DNA of 64,000 bases from Acidobacteriota bacterium (lineage in GTDB: Bacteria > Acidobacteriota > Terriglobia > Bryobacterales > Bryobacteraceae), in NCBI GenBank assembly GCA_018268935.1, contig JAFDVS010000035.1, forward strand, positions 1 to 64,000, read 5' to 3'. Below are positions 1 through 8,860 of this stretch, piece after piece (within the stretch, counting starts at the first letter, position 1; the number at the start of each line of letters is the position of its first letter). A program made the position numbers and the translations under genes. The notes under the pieces were generated by a model that worked only from the letters and a program-made list of their open reading frames with translations, was not told where the DNA came from and ran no database searches.

Positions 1-389
1 ATCGGCTTCTCGCAATAGACGTGCTTGCCGGCATCGGCCGCATCCAGCGTGATCTGCGCATGCCAATGCTCCGGCGTGGCGTTCAAAATGTAATCAATAT
101 CTTTATCCGCCAGCAGGTTCTTGTAACCCTTCACCACCTTGCCGCCGGTGATCTTCGATGCATCTTCGGCCCGCACATCCCACAAATCGCACACCGAAGC
201 GACTTCGATGTTCTCCGCTTCTTTCATGCGGACCAGCGCGCGCATGTGCCCGCCGGCCATGCCCCCGCAACCGATAATTCCGATCCGGAGCCTGTCATTG
301 GCGCCGATGACGCGATTGTACGCCGCCGCGTCGAGCGACATCACGGTAGCGCCCGCGGCTATGAAATTTCTACGGGAGAGGGTTTCCAT
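1..389 (-). CDS. Gfo/Idh/MocA family oxidoreductase (N-terminal part, runs off window)
   Basis: Only the first ~129 residues are inside the window; the gene continues beyond position 1. The start is ATG at 389-387. The protein opens with a twin-arginine export signal (LSRRNFIAAGA), followed by the Rossmann nucleotide-binding motif GIIGCGGMAGGHM and then ATPEHWHAQ and HVYCEKP, the conserved strand-turn motifs of the Gfo/Idh/MocA family. It probably acts outside the cytoplasm as an NAD(P)-dependent sugar or cyclitol oxidoreductase; the substrate cannot be told from this part. It is transcribed away from the rpmH cluster. Family assignment is firm, specificity unknown. Confidence 0.9.
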   Translation of the reverse strand, partial: METLSRRNFIAAGATVMSLDAAAYNRVIGANDRLRIGIIGCGGMAGGHMRALVRMKEAENIEVASVCDLWDVRAEDASKITGGKVVKGYKNLLADKDIDYILNATPEHWHAQITLDAADAGKHVYCEKP

Positions 390-455
390 GGTTGCTATTG
401 TAGGACTGAGCCGCACCATTTGTCATGCACAACCCTAACACCCCACCCAAGTGGT

Positions 456-485
456 TTGACACATCCCCCCATCCACCGCTAAACT
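456..485 (+). promoter_or_regulatory. Sigma-70-type promoter for the rpmH cluster
   Basis: A perfect TTGACA (456-461) is followed after 18 bp by TAAACT (480-485; four of six consensus bases). It sits about 100 bp before the rpmH start, in the only sizeable gap ahead of the ribosomal gene. A second TTGACA near 503 lacks a good -10 partner. No DnaA boxes or dnaA gene were seen nearby. Confidence 0.55.
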
Positions 486-588
486 AAACTCTTTGGGGTA
501 CTTTGACAGGACAGGAGCAGTGCGCCTTCCGGTCCCTCCCCCGAGACAGTAGCAAATCCTCCGGAAAGCGCTCGAGAGATCATAACCA

Positions 589-762
589 ATGCCAAAACGT
601 ACGTTTCAACCGAATAACCGTAAGCGCGCCAAAACACATGGCTTCCGCGCGCGCATGGAAACCAAGGACGGCCAGCAGGTTCTTTCCCGCCGCCGCGCCA
701 AGGGCCGCTGGAAGTTGACCGTTTCCGATGAACGCGTGGTCCGCTACGCAAAGATGAAGTAG
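589..762 (+). CDS. rpmH: 50S ribosomal protein L34
   Basis: A 57-residue, very basic protein beginning [20 protein letters not shown] and containing the L34 signature (GFRARM, RRRAKGR). L34 is a small component of the large ribosomal subunit. ATG is at 589-591 and TAG at 760-762. The protein is slightly longer than the usual 44-46 residues because of an extended C-terminus ([16 protein letters not shown]). It is the first gene of the rpmH-rnpA-yidD-yidC-jag-mnmE cluster and follows the promoter at 456-485. Identification is secure. Confidence 0.97.
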   Translation: MPKRTFQPNNRKRAKTHGFRARMETKDGQQVLSRRRAKGRWKLTVSDERVVRYAKMK

Positions 763-809
763 TTCTGCCCGACCGTACCCGGCAATTTCCGTTCCCAAAG
801 AAAAACCGC

Positions 810-1127
810 TTGCTGAAGTCCAGCGAGTTCCGCCGCGTGTATGACAACGGTTCCCGATACTCAGGTCCCCTCTTCACGGCTTTCTTCCTGGTTAACCAGG
901 AACAGCTTGGGCCTCGCGTGGGGTTCACAACACCTCGCGCCCTTGGCAAGGCCGTGCGGAGAAACTTTATGAAACGCCGCCTCCGTGAGGCCGTCCGCGT
1001 GCAACTTCCGTCCATCCACCCCAAGTGGGACATCGTCATCAATCCCCGAAAAGCCTTGCATGACGCCCCTTGGCCCGCCGTGGAAAAGGAACTCCGCAAA
1101 CTGGTGGCCCGATGCGGGAACTCGTAG
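810..1127 (+). CDS. rnpA: Ribonuclease P protein component
   Basis: Protein subunit of RNase P, which helps the RNA subunit process the 5' ends of tRNA precursors. The conserved stretches [41 protein letters not shown] (family RNR region) and [10 protein letters not shown] are present. The start is uncertain. TTG at 810 is the first standard start codon in frame, but residues encoded just upstream (PFPKKN before RLLKSSEF) look like the conserved RnpA N-terminus, and no ATG, GTG or TTG lies between the in-frame stop at 729-731 and 810. CTG at 765, three bases after the rpmH stop, is a possible true start. The 3' end overlaps yidD by 16 bp. Confidence 0.93.
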   Translation: MLKSSEFRRVYDNGSRYSGPLFTAFFLVNQEQLGPRVGFTTPRALGKAVRRNFMKRRLREAVRVQLPSIHPKWDIVINPRKALHDAPWPAVEKELRKLVARCGNS

Positions 1128-1321
1128 TCCTCTTTCTGCGTTTCTACAAACGGTGGATTTCTCCGCTGTTGCCCTCCGCCTGCCGCTTCCATCCCACTTG
1201 CTCGGAATACATGCGGCAAGCCGTGGAAAAGCACGGCGTGCTGCGCGGTGTCTACCTCGGCCTCATACGCCTCGGAAAATGTCATCCCTTTCATGCGGGG
1301 GGCTACGACCCCGTCCAATGA
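1112..1321 (+). CDS. yidD: Membrane protein insertion efficiency factor YidD
   Basis: A 69-residue protein with the YidD signature: [19 protein letters not shown], then PTCSEYM, then [14 protein letters not shown] at the C-terminus. It sits at the membrane and assists YidC-dependent insertion. I chose ATG 1112, which gives the canonical MREL start and a 16-bp overlap with rnpA; an upstream ATG at 1070 in the same frame would add 14 unconserved residues. The gene order rnpA-yidD-yidC supports the call. Confidence 0.93.
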   Translation: MRELVVLFLRFYKRWISPLLPSACRFHPTCSEYMRQAVEKHGVLRGVYLGLIRLGKCHPFHAGGYDPVQ

Positions 1322-1336
1322 TCTTCTAACCCAACC

Positions 1337-3070
1337 ATGGCCAACGAACCGGCATCGAACAAACCGAAACAACCCGGCAAGCCCGGCGAAATGTCGATGG
1401 AGGTCCGCCTCCTCATCACTTTCGTTCTGATGGGGCTCGTCCTGTTTCTTACGCCCTATGTCCTCAAGAACACCACTCCGCAGCCGGCCGCGCCACAGAA
1501 GAAAGATGCCGCAGCCCAGAAGCAGGAGCCTCCCAAGGCTGCCCCCGCGGCAACTCCCGCTCCCACCGCCGCTGCTGACCAGTCCGCTTCCACCAACGTC
1601 ATCGCCGAGCGCCAGGATGACCAGATCACCGTCGAAACCGACCTCTACCGCATCCAGTTCTCTAACCGCGGCGCCGTCGTCCGCAGTTGGGTTCTGAAGA
1701 AATTCTTTGATCAACAAAAGAAGCAGGTGGAACTGGTCAATGCCGCCGGCGGCACAAAACTCGGTTTCCCCTTCACCACCCTCACCAAAGGCACTGCCGT
1801 TGCCCCCGATCCGAACCAGGTTCTCTACGTCGCTACGCGCGACCCTAACGGCCTTGCCGTGAGCTTCGAATACAACGATGGCAAGGTTTACGGCAGGAAG
1901 CGATTCGAATTTGAAAAGGACCGCTACCTGGTCAAGGTCACCAGCGAACTGCGCGAGCAAGGCCGCAATGTGCCTCACCTCGTTGCCTGGCGCGGCGGCT
2001 TCGGTGATTTCGGAGTCGTCAATACACTCTCCACCCAGCACACCCTCTACTTCGATAACAATGAGAACAAATTGGTCGTGAACGAAGTGAAGGTGGCCAA
2101 GGACGGACCCGTCTCCGTCAGCGGACGCTTCCTCTTCGCCGGCCTCGAGGACACCTACTTCACCGCCGTCGCCCTGCCGACCCCCGGTACCTCATTCGAA
2201 GTCCAGACCTGGAACGACAGCGTTTCCTTCACCCGCGATGGCGCCACCAAAGACGAGCCGCATATCGGCGTCGCGCTCGGCGGCGATGGCCTCAACTCCG
2301 CCCGCCTCTACATCGGCCCCAAAGATGTTCACACCCTCCGCTCCATCGACCCCAAACTCGAACAGGTCGTCGACTGGGGCTGGTTCGGCCTCATCGCCCG
2401 CCCCCTCTTCGCTTCCCTCAATTGGTTTAACGACAACTACATTCACAACTATGGATGGTCCATCGTCGTAGTCACCATCCTCATCAACTTCCTGCTGCTG
2501 CCGCTCAAGGTTTCCAACGTGAAGTCGATGAAGAAAATGGCTGCCCTCCAGCCGCAGGTCAAGCAGATTCAGGACAAGTACAGCAATCTGCCCATGCGCG
2601 ATCCGCGCCGCCAGCAACAGCAGGCTGAGATGATGGATCTCTACAAGCAGCATGGCGTGAACCCGCTCGGCGGTTGCGTCCCCATGCTCCTGCAGATGCC
2701 ATTCCTGTTCGCCTTCTACAAGGTGCTCACCGTCGCCATTGAAATGCGCGGCGCGCAGTGGTTGTGGGTGGGCGACCTCTCGCAACCCGAACAGCTTTCC
2801 CTACGCATTCTCCCCCTGGCCACCATCGCCACCCAGTTCCTCATCCAGAAAATGACCCCGCAGCAGCCGGGTGCAGACCCCCAGCAGCAGCGCATCATGA
2901 TGCTCATGCCCCTCATGTTCATTTTCATCTTCTGGAGTGTCGCCAGTGGCTTGGTGTTATACTGGTTGACCGGCAACGTGGTGGGTATTGCCCAGCAGTA
3001 TTTCTTGAACAAGATGATGGGCGTGGGTCAACCGGCCAAGCCGCCAGAGGCGCCGAAGAAGAAGAAATAG
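1337..3070 (+). CDS. yidC: Membrane protein insertase YidC
   Basis: 577 residues with the Gram-negative YidC layout: an N-terminal membrane anchor (about residues 21-40), an Ala/Pro/Lys-rich linker, a large periplasmic beta-rich domain (about 85-340) and a C-terminal five-helix Oxa1/YidC/Alb3 insertase core (about 355-560). The core contains PLKVSNVKSMKKM, NPLGGCVPMLLQMP and MFIFIFWSVASGLVLYW. It ends in a lysine-rich tail (PKKKK) that may contact ribosomes. It inserts and folds inner-membrane proteins alone or with SecYEG. It lies 15 bp after yidD and 15 bp before jag. Confidence 0.97.
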   Translation: MANEPASNKPKQPGKPGEMSMEVRLLITFVLMGLVLFLTPYVLKNTTPQPAAPQKKDAAAQKQEPPKAAPAATPAPTAAADQSASTNVIAERQDDQITVETDLYRIQFSNRGAVVRSWVLKKFFDQQKKQVELVNAAGGTKLGFPFTTLTKGTAVAPDPNQVLYVATRDPNGLAVSFEYNDGKVYGRKRFEFEKDRYLVKVTSELREQGRNVPHLVAWRGGFGDFGVVNTLSTQHTLYFDNNENKLVVNEVKVAKDGPVSVSGRFLFAGLEDTYFTAVALPTPGTSFEVQTWNDSVSFTRDGATKDEPHIGVALGGDGLNSARLYIGPKDVHTLRSIDPKLEQVVDWGWFGLIARPLFASLNWFNDNYIHNYGWSIVVVTILINFLLLPLKVSNVKSMKKMAALQPQVKQIQDKYSNLPMRDPRRQQQQAEMMDLYKQHGVNPLGGCVPMLLQMPFLFAFYKVLTVAIEMRGAQWLWVGDLSQPEQLSLRILPLATIATQFLIQKMTPQQPGADPQQQRIMMLMPLMFIFIFWSVASGLVLYWLTGNVVGIAQQYFLNKMMGVGQPAKPPEAPKKKK

Positions 3071-3085
3071 AGCCTTGGATGGAAC

Positions 3086-3745
3086 GTGTCAGAGCGAATT
3101 TACACGGTTGAACAACACGGCCCCCGCATCGAAGCCTTTTTGCGCAAAGTCATCGACCTTGCCGGCTTCGATCTGGATTTTGAAGTCGCCACCGGCGAGA
3201 ATCCGCATCCGGAAATCGAGGATCCTGAACTGGTAGTCCGGTTCTCGGGTCCCGACGTCGACCTGGTGCTGGGAAACAAAGGCGAGTTATTGCTCGCCCT
3301 TGAATACCTCACCATGGAAGCGCTGCGCATGCCCTCGGATCACCACGAGCGCCTCTGCTTTGACGCCAACGATTACCGCATGCTCCGTATCGCGGAACTG
3401 CGCCTTAGCGCCGCTACCGCCGCTGAGCGCGTGAAGCGGTCTAATACGCCCTTCCGCTTCTCGCCCATGTCCAGCCGCGAGCGCCGCATCATCCACCTCG
3501 CCTTGCGCAACGAAACCGAAGTGCGTAGCGAATCCGCCGGCACCGGTCCATTCCGCCAGGTGGTCATCTACCCCGCCGGCATGGCATCGCTCCCCGAGCC
3601 TCCACCGCGTCCCTTCGGTGAGCGCGACCGTCCCCGCACCGGCGGTCCTCCGCCGCGCCGTGGTGGCTTCGGCGGCGGTGGTGGTGACCGCGATCGTGAT
3701 CGCCGTGGCCCCGGCCGTGGCGGCCCGCGCCGCGGACCCCGCTAA
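3086..3745 (+). CDS. jag: Jag-like KH/R3H RNA-binding protein with an Arg/Gly-rich tail
   Basis: 219 residues. The KH-like part (about 35-100) includes VLGNKGELLLALEYLTMEAL, and the R3H part (about 100-160) includes RERRIIHLALRNETEVRSES. This is the single-stranded RNA-binding pair of Jag/KhpB, which normally sits next to yidC. I take GTG 3086 as the start (SERIYTVEQ); the ATG at 3079 is in another frame. From about residue 175 there is a long Pro/Arg/Gly/Asp tail (repeated RGG, GGGG, DRDRDRR). The tail is unlike typical Jag proteins and resembles disordered RGG RNA-binding tails. The function of the tail is inferred only. Confidence 0.9.
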   Translation: MSERIYTVEQHGPRIEAFLRKVIDLAGFDLDFEVATGENPHPEIEDPELVVRFSGPDVDLVLGNKGELLLALEYLTMEALRMPSDHHERLCFDANDYRMLRIAELRLSAATAAERVKRSNTPFRFSPMSSRERRIIHLALRNETEVRSESAGTGPFRQVVIYPAGMASLPEPPPRPFGERDRPRTGGPPPRRGGFGGGGGDRDRDRRGPGRGGPRRGPR

Positions 3746-3754
3746 ACGTCTACC

Positions 3755-5092
3755 TTGCGCCTCAGCGACACCATCGTTGCCATTTCTACTCCGCCCGGCC
3801 GCGGCGGCCTCGGCGTTGTGCGCCTCTCCGGTGCGGACGCCACGTCCATCGTGGCCCGCCTCCTCGGCGCCCAGCCCGATTGGCAACCCTGGCGATCCTT
3901 TCTCGCCACTCTCACCGACGCTGACGAGCGTTCCATCGACCACGTCGTGGTGGCCTACTTCCGCAAGCCGCTCTCCTACACCGCCGAAGACGTCATCGAA
4001 ATCTCCTGCCACGGCTCCCCCATCGTGCTCCAGTATTGCGTGGAACGTTGCTGCGCACTCGGCGCACGCCCCGCCGAGCCCGGCGAGTTCACCCTCCGCG
4101 CCTACCTCAACGGCCGCATCGATCTCCCCCGCGCCGAAGCCGTCCGCGATCTCATCGAATCCACCACCCTCTACCAGGCCCGCATCGCCGCCCAGCAAAT
4201 CGAAGGCTCGGTCTCTAAACGCATCCAGCCGCTGAAAACTCAACTGCTCGAATTGATCGCTCTTCTCGAAGCAGGCATCGACTTTGCGGAAGACGACATC
4301 GATGTTGCCCCCGACGAAGAAATCCTCCGCCGTCTGAATCCGGTGCTTGCAGGCCTGCAGAAACTGGTGTCCACGTTCAGCTACGGCCGCCTCGTGCACA
4401 ACGGCTTCACCATGGCCATCGTCGGCCGCCCCAATGTCGGCAAAAGCAGCCTCTTCAATCGGCTCCTGGAGCAGGATCGGGCCATCGTCACCGACATCCC
4501 CGGCACCACTCGCGACACCGTGTCCGAAGTGGCCTCATTGGGCGGCGTCCCCGTCAAATTCCTCGACACCGCCGGTATCCGCGAAGGGAGCGATCTCGTC
4601 GAAACCCTCGGCATTGAGCGCAGCTATCAGGCCATGGCCGACGCCGATCTGACTCTGGTCGTCCTCGATGCTTCGTCGCCCCTCACCGAAGACGACGAAA
4701 AGCTCCTCGAAAAGGCGCGCTCGCTCGGACGCCATCTCGTCGTCCACAACAAGATCGATCTCGCTCCCAACGGCACACCCGAACTGCCCGTGTCCGCCCT
4801 CACCGGGGCCGGAATCGAAGCCCTCCGCCAAGCCATCCGTGACGCCGTCGGCTTGTCGTCGGAGTCCGCCCAGGAGTCCGGTTTCATCACCAGCCTCCGC
4901 CATGAACAATTGCTGAAGGAAAGCATCGAAGCCCTGCGCAAAGCAGGCCAGGCCGTCGCCTTCCACATCCCGCACGAAATGCTGCTCCTCGACCTCTACG
5001 CCGCCCTCCAGCCCATCGACGCCATCACCGGCGCCACCACCGCCGACGATATCCTCAATCGCATCTTCTCCACCTTCTGCATCGGAAAGTAA
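3755..5092 (+). CDS. mnmE: tRNA uridine-5-carboxymethylaminomethyl(34) synthesis GTPase MnmE
   Basis: 445 residues. The N-terminal folate-binding domain begins [20 protein letters not shown]. The G domain has GRPNVGKSS (about 223), TDIPGTTRD (about 247), DTAG (about 270) and NKID (about 331), and the protein ends in the family's C-terminal CIGK. With MnmG, MnmE modifies wobble uridine 34 of several tRNAs. The start is TTG 3755, chosen because the conserved N-terminus begins immediately after it. It follows jag by 9 bp. mnmG is not within this window. Confidence 0.97.
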   Translation: MRLSDTIVAISTPPGRGGLGVVRLSGADATSIVARLLGAQPDWQPWRSFLATLTDADERSIDHVVVAYFRKPLSYTAEDVIEISCHGSPIVLQYCVERCCALGARPAEPGEFTLRAYLNGRIDLPRAEAVRDLIESTTLYQARIAAQQIEGSVSKRIQPLKTQLLELIALLEAGIDFAEDDIDVAPDEEILRRLNPVLAGLQKLVSTFSYGRLVHNGFTMAIVGRPNVGKSSLFNRLLEQDRAIVTDIPGTTRDTVSEVASLGGVPVKFLDTAGIREGSDLVETLGIERSYQAMADADLTLVVLDASSPLTEDDEKLLEKARSLGRHLVVHNKIDLAPNGTPELPVSALTGAGIEALRQAIRDAVGLSSESAQESGFITSLRHEQLLKESIEALRKAGQAVAFHIPHEMLLLDLYAALQPIDAITGATTADDILNRIFSTFCIGK

Positions 5093-5313
5093 ATCGGCGA
5101 TCTTCGATATCTGTAAGTTTGAATGATTCACCGATTTAATCTGTAATCTGGCAAAAATTTCCGCCCGGAAAATCCTACCTCCCCACATCCATTCTTAATC
5201 TGTTGGAAACCCACCGGCGCGCCATTGGCGAGCCGATTGCATAAGAAACAGCACTCCCGTCCGCGCGCGTAAGCAAGCGGTTGTCCGCATATTTTGAATA
5301 AAAAGGAGAAATA

Positions 5314-6021
5314 ATGTTCCCATCGAGTAAATGTACCCTCTTCCTGTTCCTCGCCGCCGCCGCGTGGGGCCAGTCCGGAGGGCAATGGCCCACGCAGTCG
5401 ATCGCCGCCCCCGGCACCGCCGGGCTCCCCATGGTCAATATGACGTCGCTGCCCACCGGATTCACCACCGAAGTGGTCGCTTCGCTTACTGAGCAATGCA
5501 TGCCCGCCCAGCAAACCGGCGCCGCCTCCACCCAGAGGCCGCAACTCGAATGCACCACCCTATCCGGCAATCCCACCTTGATGATTCGCCAGGGAACACG
5601 GCTCACGCGCGCAGGCGAGACGCTGCTTCCCACCGAACGCGCCGTTACCCAGCAAGGCATCGCGCTCGGAACCAACATCGAGGGCCTCGAACTGATCGAC
5701 GAAGGGTTCGGCCAAACCACCCCATTCCTTCGTACTCTGGCCCGCGTCGAAACCCCCGAATTGTCCTGCACGGTTTCACCAGCCGGGCAATCCGTCCTCA
5801 CCCACCGCGGAATCCAGAGCTTCGTCTTCAACGACCCGCTCAACGTGCTCTATGTCGAAACCATCCACAGCAAAACCACCTTCGCCCCCGCAACCACAAC
5901 GACTCCGGGCGCCACAGGCTTCTGCGGCGCCAGCACCACCGTGGCCGAGTTCCCCATCTTCCATGAATCCACACGGACTCTCATCCGGGTTCGCGGATTC
6001 AACAACGTCAGACCCAACTAG
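5314..6021 (+). CDS. Secreted protein of unknown function
   Basis: 235 residues with an N-terminal signal peptide (TLFLFLAAAAWGQ). A strong ribosome site (AAGGAGA) lies just before ATG 5314. The mature part is rich in Thr, Ser and Pro and has four or more cysteines (EQCMP, LECTT, LSCTV, GFCGA). I do not recognise a family. A 221-bp gap after mnmE precedes it, so it has its own promoter region, although I found no convincing -35/-10 pair there. It is followed 36 bp later by the amidase gene on the same strand. Confidence 0.75.
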   Translation: MFPSSKCTLFLFLAAAAWGQSGGQWPTQSIAAPGTAGLPMVNMTSLPTGFTTEVVASLTEQCMPAQQTGAASTQRPQLECTTLSGNPTLMIRQGTRLTRAGETLLPTERAVTQQGIALGTNIEGLELIDEGFGQTTPFLRTLARVETPELSCTVSPAGQSVLTHRGIQSFVFNDPLNVLYVETIHSKTTFAPATTTTPGATGFCGASTTVAEFPIFHESTRTLIRVRGFNNVRPN

Positions 6022-6057
6022 AGCCTCGCGCCCGCGGCAAGCGGTATCGTAACAGGA

Positions 6058-7566
6058 ATGGACCGCCGTTCCTTTACTGCACTGCTCGCCTCCGGCCAGA
6101 TGCGCACCCCCGCCTTTGAACTGAACGAACTCACCATCCCCGACCTGCAGAAGGCGCAACAATCGGGCCGCTTCACCGCACGGCGGCTCACCCAGTTGTA
6201 CCTGGAGCGCATCGCCGCAATCGACCAGCGTGGGCCAGCCATGCGCTCCGTGATTGAGGTTAACCCCGATGCGCTCTCCATCGCCGATGGGCTCGACAAA
6301 GAGCGGAAAGGCGGCCGGATTCGGGGTCCCCTCCACGGGATCCCGATCCTCGTCAAAGACAACATCGACACCGCCGGGCGCATGCGCACCTCGGCCGGTT
6401 CGCTCGCCCTGGCCGAGTCCATCGCCGCCAAAGACGCACCGGCAGTGGCCAGGCTACGCAACGCCGGCGCCGTTTTGCTCGGCAAAACCAATCTCAGCGA
6501 GTGGGCCAACATCCGTTCTCCCCACTCCACCTCCGGTTGGAGCGCCCGCGGTGGCCTCACCCGCAACCCCTATGCACTCAACCGCAACACCTCCGGATCC
6601 AGTTCCGGTTCCGGCGCCGCGACAGCGGCCAACCTCTGCGCCGCCTCGGTGGGCACAGAAACCGATGGCTCCATCGTGTCGCCCTCTTCGATTTGTGGAC
6701 TGGTGGGATTGAAGCCAACCGTCGGGTTGATTTCACAATCCGGAATCATCCCCATCTCCCGCACACAGGATACCGCCGGCCCGATGACCCGCTCCGTCAC
6801 CGACGCAGCCCTCCTGCTGGAAGCAATGGCCGAACCCTCCCGCCGTCAACCCTACGCCAGCGGGCTTCAGCACGACGGCTTGCGCGGCCTCAAGCTGGGC
6901 ATTGTGCGGAAGGCCGCCGGCTTCCACGCCGGCATGGATGACCTCCTGCGCAGGGCAATTGACACGTGCAGGCAGCTCGGAGCCCAGATTATCGATCCGC
7001 TCGACATCCCCCATTACGGCGAGTACAACGACGCGGAGTGGGAAGTGCTTCTCTACGAGTTCAAAGATGGCGTCAACTCCTATCTCGCCGGACTTGGCCC
7101 TAGCGCAGCGGTGAAGAGCCTCGCCGACATCATTGCCTTTAACGACCGCAATCGCGCCCGCGAGATGCCCCATTTCGCCCAGGAAACCTTCCTCCAGGCC
7201 CAGGCGAAAGGGCCGCTGAGTACAAAGGAATATCGGGATGCGCTCGCGAAGTGCCAGCGATTGAGCCGCTTACAAGGATTAGATGCGGCCCTGGCAAAGG
7301 CCGATATCCTCCTCGCTCCCACCGATTCCCCCGCCTGGGTGACCGATCTCATCAACGGCGACCACTACACCAGCAGCTTCTCCACCCCCGCCGCCGTCGC
7401 CGGCTATCCGCATCTCACCGTCCCCATGGGCCAAATCAGCGGCCTCCCGGTCGGCTTGTCCTTCGTCGGCCCCCCTTTCAGCGAGGCCGCCCTGCTCAAA
7501 GCCGCCTATGCCTATGAGCAGGCATCGAAACTCCGCCGCGCCCCACAGTTCCTCGACGCAGTCTGA
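6058..7566 (+). CDS. Amidase signature family protein
   Basis: 502 residues. The amidase signature Ser-cisSer-Lys triad region is present: ILVKDNIDT supplies the Lys, and GSSSGSGAATAANL followed by GTETDGSIVSPSS supplies the two serines. The protein hydrolyses amide bonds; the natural substrate cannot be predicted. It starts MDRRSFTALLASG, which resembles a short Tat signal, so export is possible. Length and layout match GatA-like amidases. GatA itself is less likely because no gatB or gatC is nearby and the N-terminus is signal-like. Confidence 0.9.
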   Translation: MDRRSFTALLASGQMRTPAFELNELTIPDLQKAQQSGRFTARRLTQLYLERIAAIDQRGPAMRSVIEVNPDALSIADGLDKERKGGRIRGPLHGIPILVKDNIDTAGRMRTSAGSLALAESIAAKDAPAVARLRNAGAVLLGKTNLSEWANIRSPHSTSGWSARGGLTRNPYALNRNTSGSSSGSGAATAANLCAASVGTETDGSIVSPSSICGLVGLKPTVGLISQSGIIPISRTQDTAGPMTRSVTDAALLLEAMAEPSRRQPYASGLQHDGLRGLKLGIVRKAAGFHAGMDDLLRRAIDTCRQLGAQIIDPLDIPHYGEYNDAEWEVLLYEFKDGVNSYLAGLGPSAAVKSLADIIAFNDRNRAREMPHFAQETFLQAQAKGPLSTKEYRDALAKCQRLSRLQGLDAALAKADILLAPTDSPAWVTDLINGDHYTSSFSTPAAVAGYPHLTVPMGQISGLPVGLSFVGPPFSEAALLKAAYAYEQASKLRRAPQFLDAV

Positions 7567-7704
7567 CCCCCCGCACTGGAACGAACCCACCTAATGGTTC
7601 TAAGGTGTAATCCCCCCTGGTACCAGCGATTCATTGGCTGTTCGCTGTACTAGGCCCTTGTTACTATTGGGCATACCCCGATGGGTGTATTGCGGAGGAG
7701 ATAT

Positions 7705-8508
7705 ATGCGCTCTCTTGTTCTCGGAGGCTTGCTGCTCGGTTTGACGGCCAGTAGTTACGCGGTTTCTTTCAAAAACGTTGCCAATGGAGTATGGAACACC
7801 GGCTTAAACAATGCCGCTGCACTGCTCACGGCGCCGTCCGCCGACAGCCACTACGTTCTCGTACCCCCTGCCGGGTGTACCGTTCCAAGCCCACCGGCAA
7901 GCTGCTCCGGCTTCGGGCCGAACGCCGTCCTGGTCGTCGGTCCGCCCAGCAATGGCACGTGGCCTGGCGGAAACGGTGCCGAATCACAATGGATCGGCCC
8001 GGTGGAGCAGCAGGGCGCGGTAGGCAACAACGGCATCTACAACAGTTCCCTGGACTACTACGTGTATCGCATGATCTTCAACCTCAACCTCCTCGGGTTG
8101 GATGCGCTGACAGCGAACATCAGTTTGCGCTGGACGGCCGATAACAACGTCAACTCCACGGGCAACCCGACGCAGAGTTCCCATATCCGGGTCTGCTCGA
8201 TCCCTGACCCCTCCAACCGTAACGTGTGCGACGTGTCGAAGATGGTGGCCAGTTCGCAGCCTGGTGCGGAAAACACGAATCCGTTCACCAACGCTCCGAT
8301 CGTGAACATCGGTTCCTCGGCCTTCGCCGCCGGGTTACTGGCGATGGACTTCGTGGTCTACAACTCCCCCATCGCCTTCGGTGAGAACCCCACCGGTCTC
8401 CGCGTCGAGTTCCTCTCGGCCAATGCCGACCCGGCGCCCGAGCCGATGACCATGGCGATGATGGGCCTCGGCCTCCTCGGCATCGGTCTGTGGTCCCGCC
8501 GGAAATAA
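7705..8508 (+). CDS. PEP-CTERM sorting-domain exported protein
   Basis: About 267 residues. A signal peptide (RSLVLGGLLLGLTASSYA) is followed by a beta-rich body and a C-terminal PEP-CTERM tail: the PEP motif in PAPEPM, a hydrophobic helix (MMGLGLLGIGLW) and a basic end (SRRK). Such tails are processed by exosortase for export to the cell surface or matrix. I chose ATG 7705, which has a GGAGGAG ribosome site 5 bp upstream, over the in-frame ATG at 7681. No exosortase or partner gene lies in this window. The body domain is not recognised. Confidence 0.88.
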   Translation: MRSLVLGGLLLGLTASSYAVSFKNVANGVWNTGLNNAAALLTAPSADSHYVLVPPAGCTVPSPPASCSGFGPNAVLVVGPPSNGTWPGGNGAESQWIGPVEQQGAVGNNGIYNSSLDYYVYRMIFNLNLLGLDALTANISLRWTADNNVNSTGNPTQSSHIRVCSIPDPSNRNVCDVSKMVASSQPGAENTNPFTNAPIVNIGSSAFAAGLLAMDFVVYNSPIAFGENPTGLRVEFLSANADPAPEPMTMAMMGLGLLGIGLWSRRK

Positions 8509-8530
8509 CATTCTGAATGAGAGTCTCTAG

Positions 8531-8570
8531 GAAACGCGGTGCTCGGCAACGGGCGCCGCGTTTCTGTTTT
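8531..8570 (+). terminator. Rho-independent terminator after the PEP-CTERM gene
   Basis: The arms GAAACGCGG (8531-8539) and CCGCGTTTC (8556-8564) form a 9-bp perfect stem, followed by TGTTTT. It lies 23 bp after the stop codon of the PEP-CTERM gene. Confidence 0.75.
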
Positions 8571-8575
8571 GCGGG

Positions 8576-8667
8576 CTACCGCATCGACTGCGCGGCGCTG
8601 AGCAGATTGGCGAAAATCCGGTACGCCCCCGGCACCCCCGCCGGGATGCCGGGATATTGCCACGGTT
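8576..8667 (-). pseudogene. Orphan 3'-end fragment of a PIG-L deacetylase gene
   Basis: On the minus strand this segment encodes YPGIPAGVPGAYRIFANL and on to SAAQSMR, then a stop (8578-8576). It matches the last residues of the intact PIG-L gene at 11428-13923, which ends PAGVPGAYRIFANL...SAAQTFGK. No further homology to that gene is seen upstream of it. The most economical view is that it is one half of a gene end separated by insertion of the restriction-modification island. Confidence 0.6.
8595..8644 (+). repeat. Left copy of a 50-bp direct repeat flanking the R-M island
   Basis: Matches 11450-11499 at 49 of 50 positions (C/T difference at 8618/11473) and in the same orientation; the spacing between copies is 2855 bp. 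Both copies encode the same C-terminal residues of a PIG-L deacetylase on the minus strand. Sequence identity falls off abruptly on both sides, as expected for an attachment-type core. Confidence 0.75.
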
Positions 8668-8860
8668 GAACCAGGACTATTCCCCGCTCAATTGCTTCCG
8701 ATATGCCGACTTGTGGAGCGCACGCGCCACATACTGGTCGATCATTCAGGTCCTCCTGCAAGTGGAGCGAAAGTGTCCGGATCATGCTCCGCTCCAAAAC
8801 AATAGAGCGGTAGAATGTTCTTAACACCGCCGTTTCAGGATGTCCTAGAATGGAGGTTTC

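Noticed and set aside
390..588. Possible replication origin next to rpmH
   Set aside because: rpmH often lies near oriC, but no DnaA boxes, AT-rich unwinding region or dnaA gene was found here.
479..2041. Long minus-strand frame of 520 codons across rpmH, rnpA, yidD and yidC
   Set aside because: It runs antisense to four firmly identified genes and shows the low-complexity composition of a shadow frame in GC-rich DNA.
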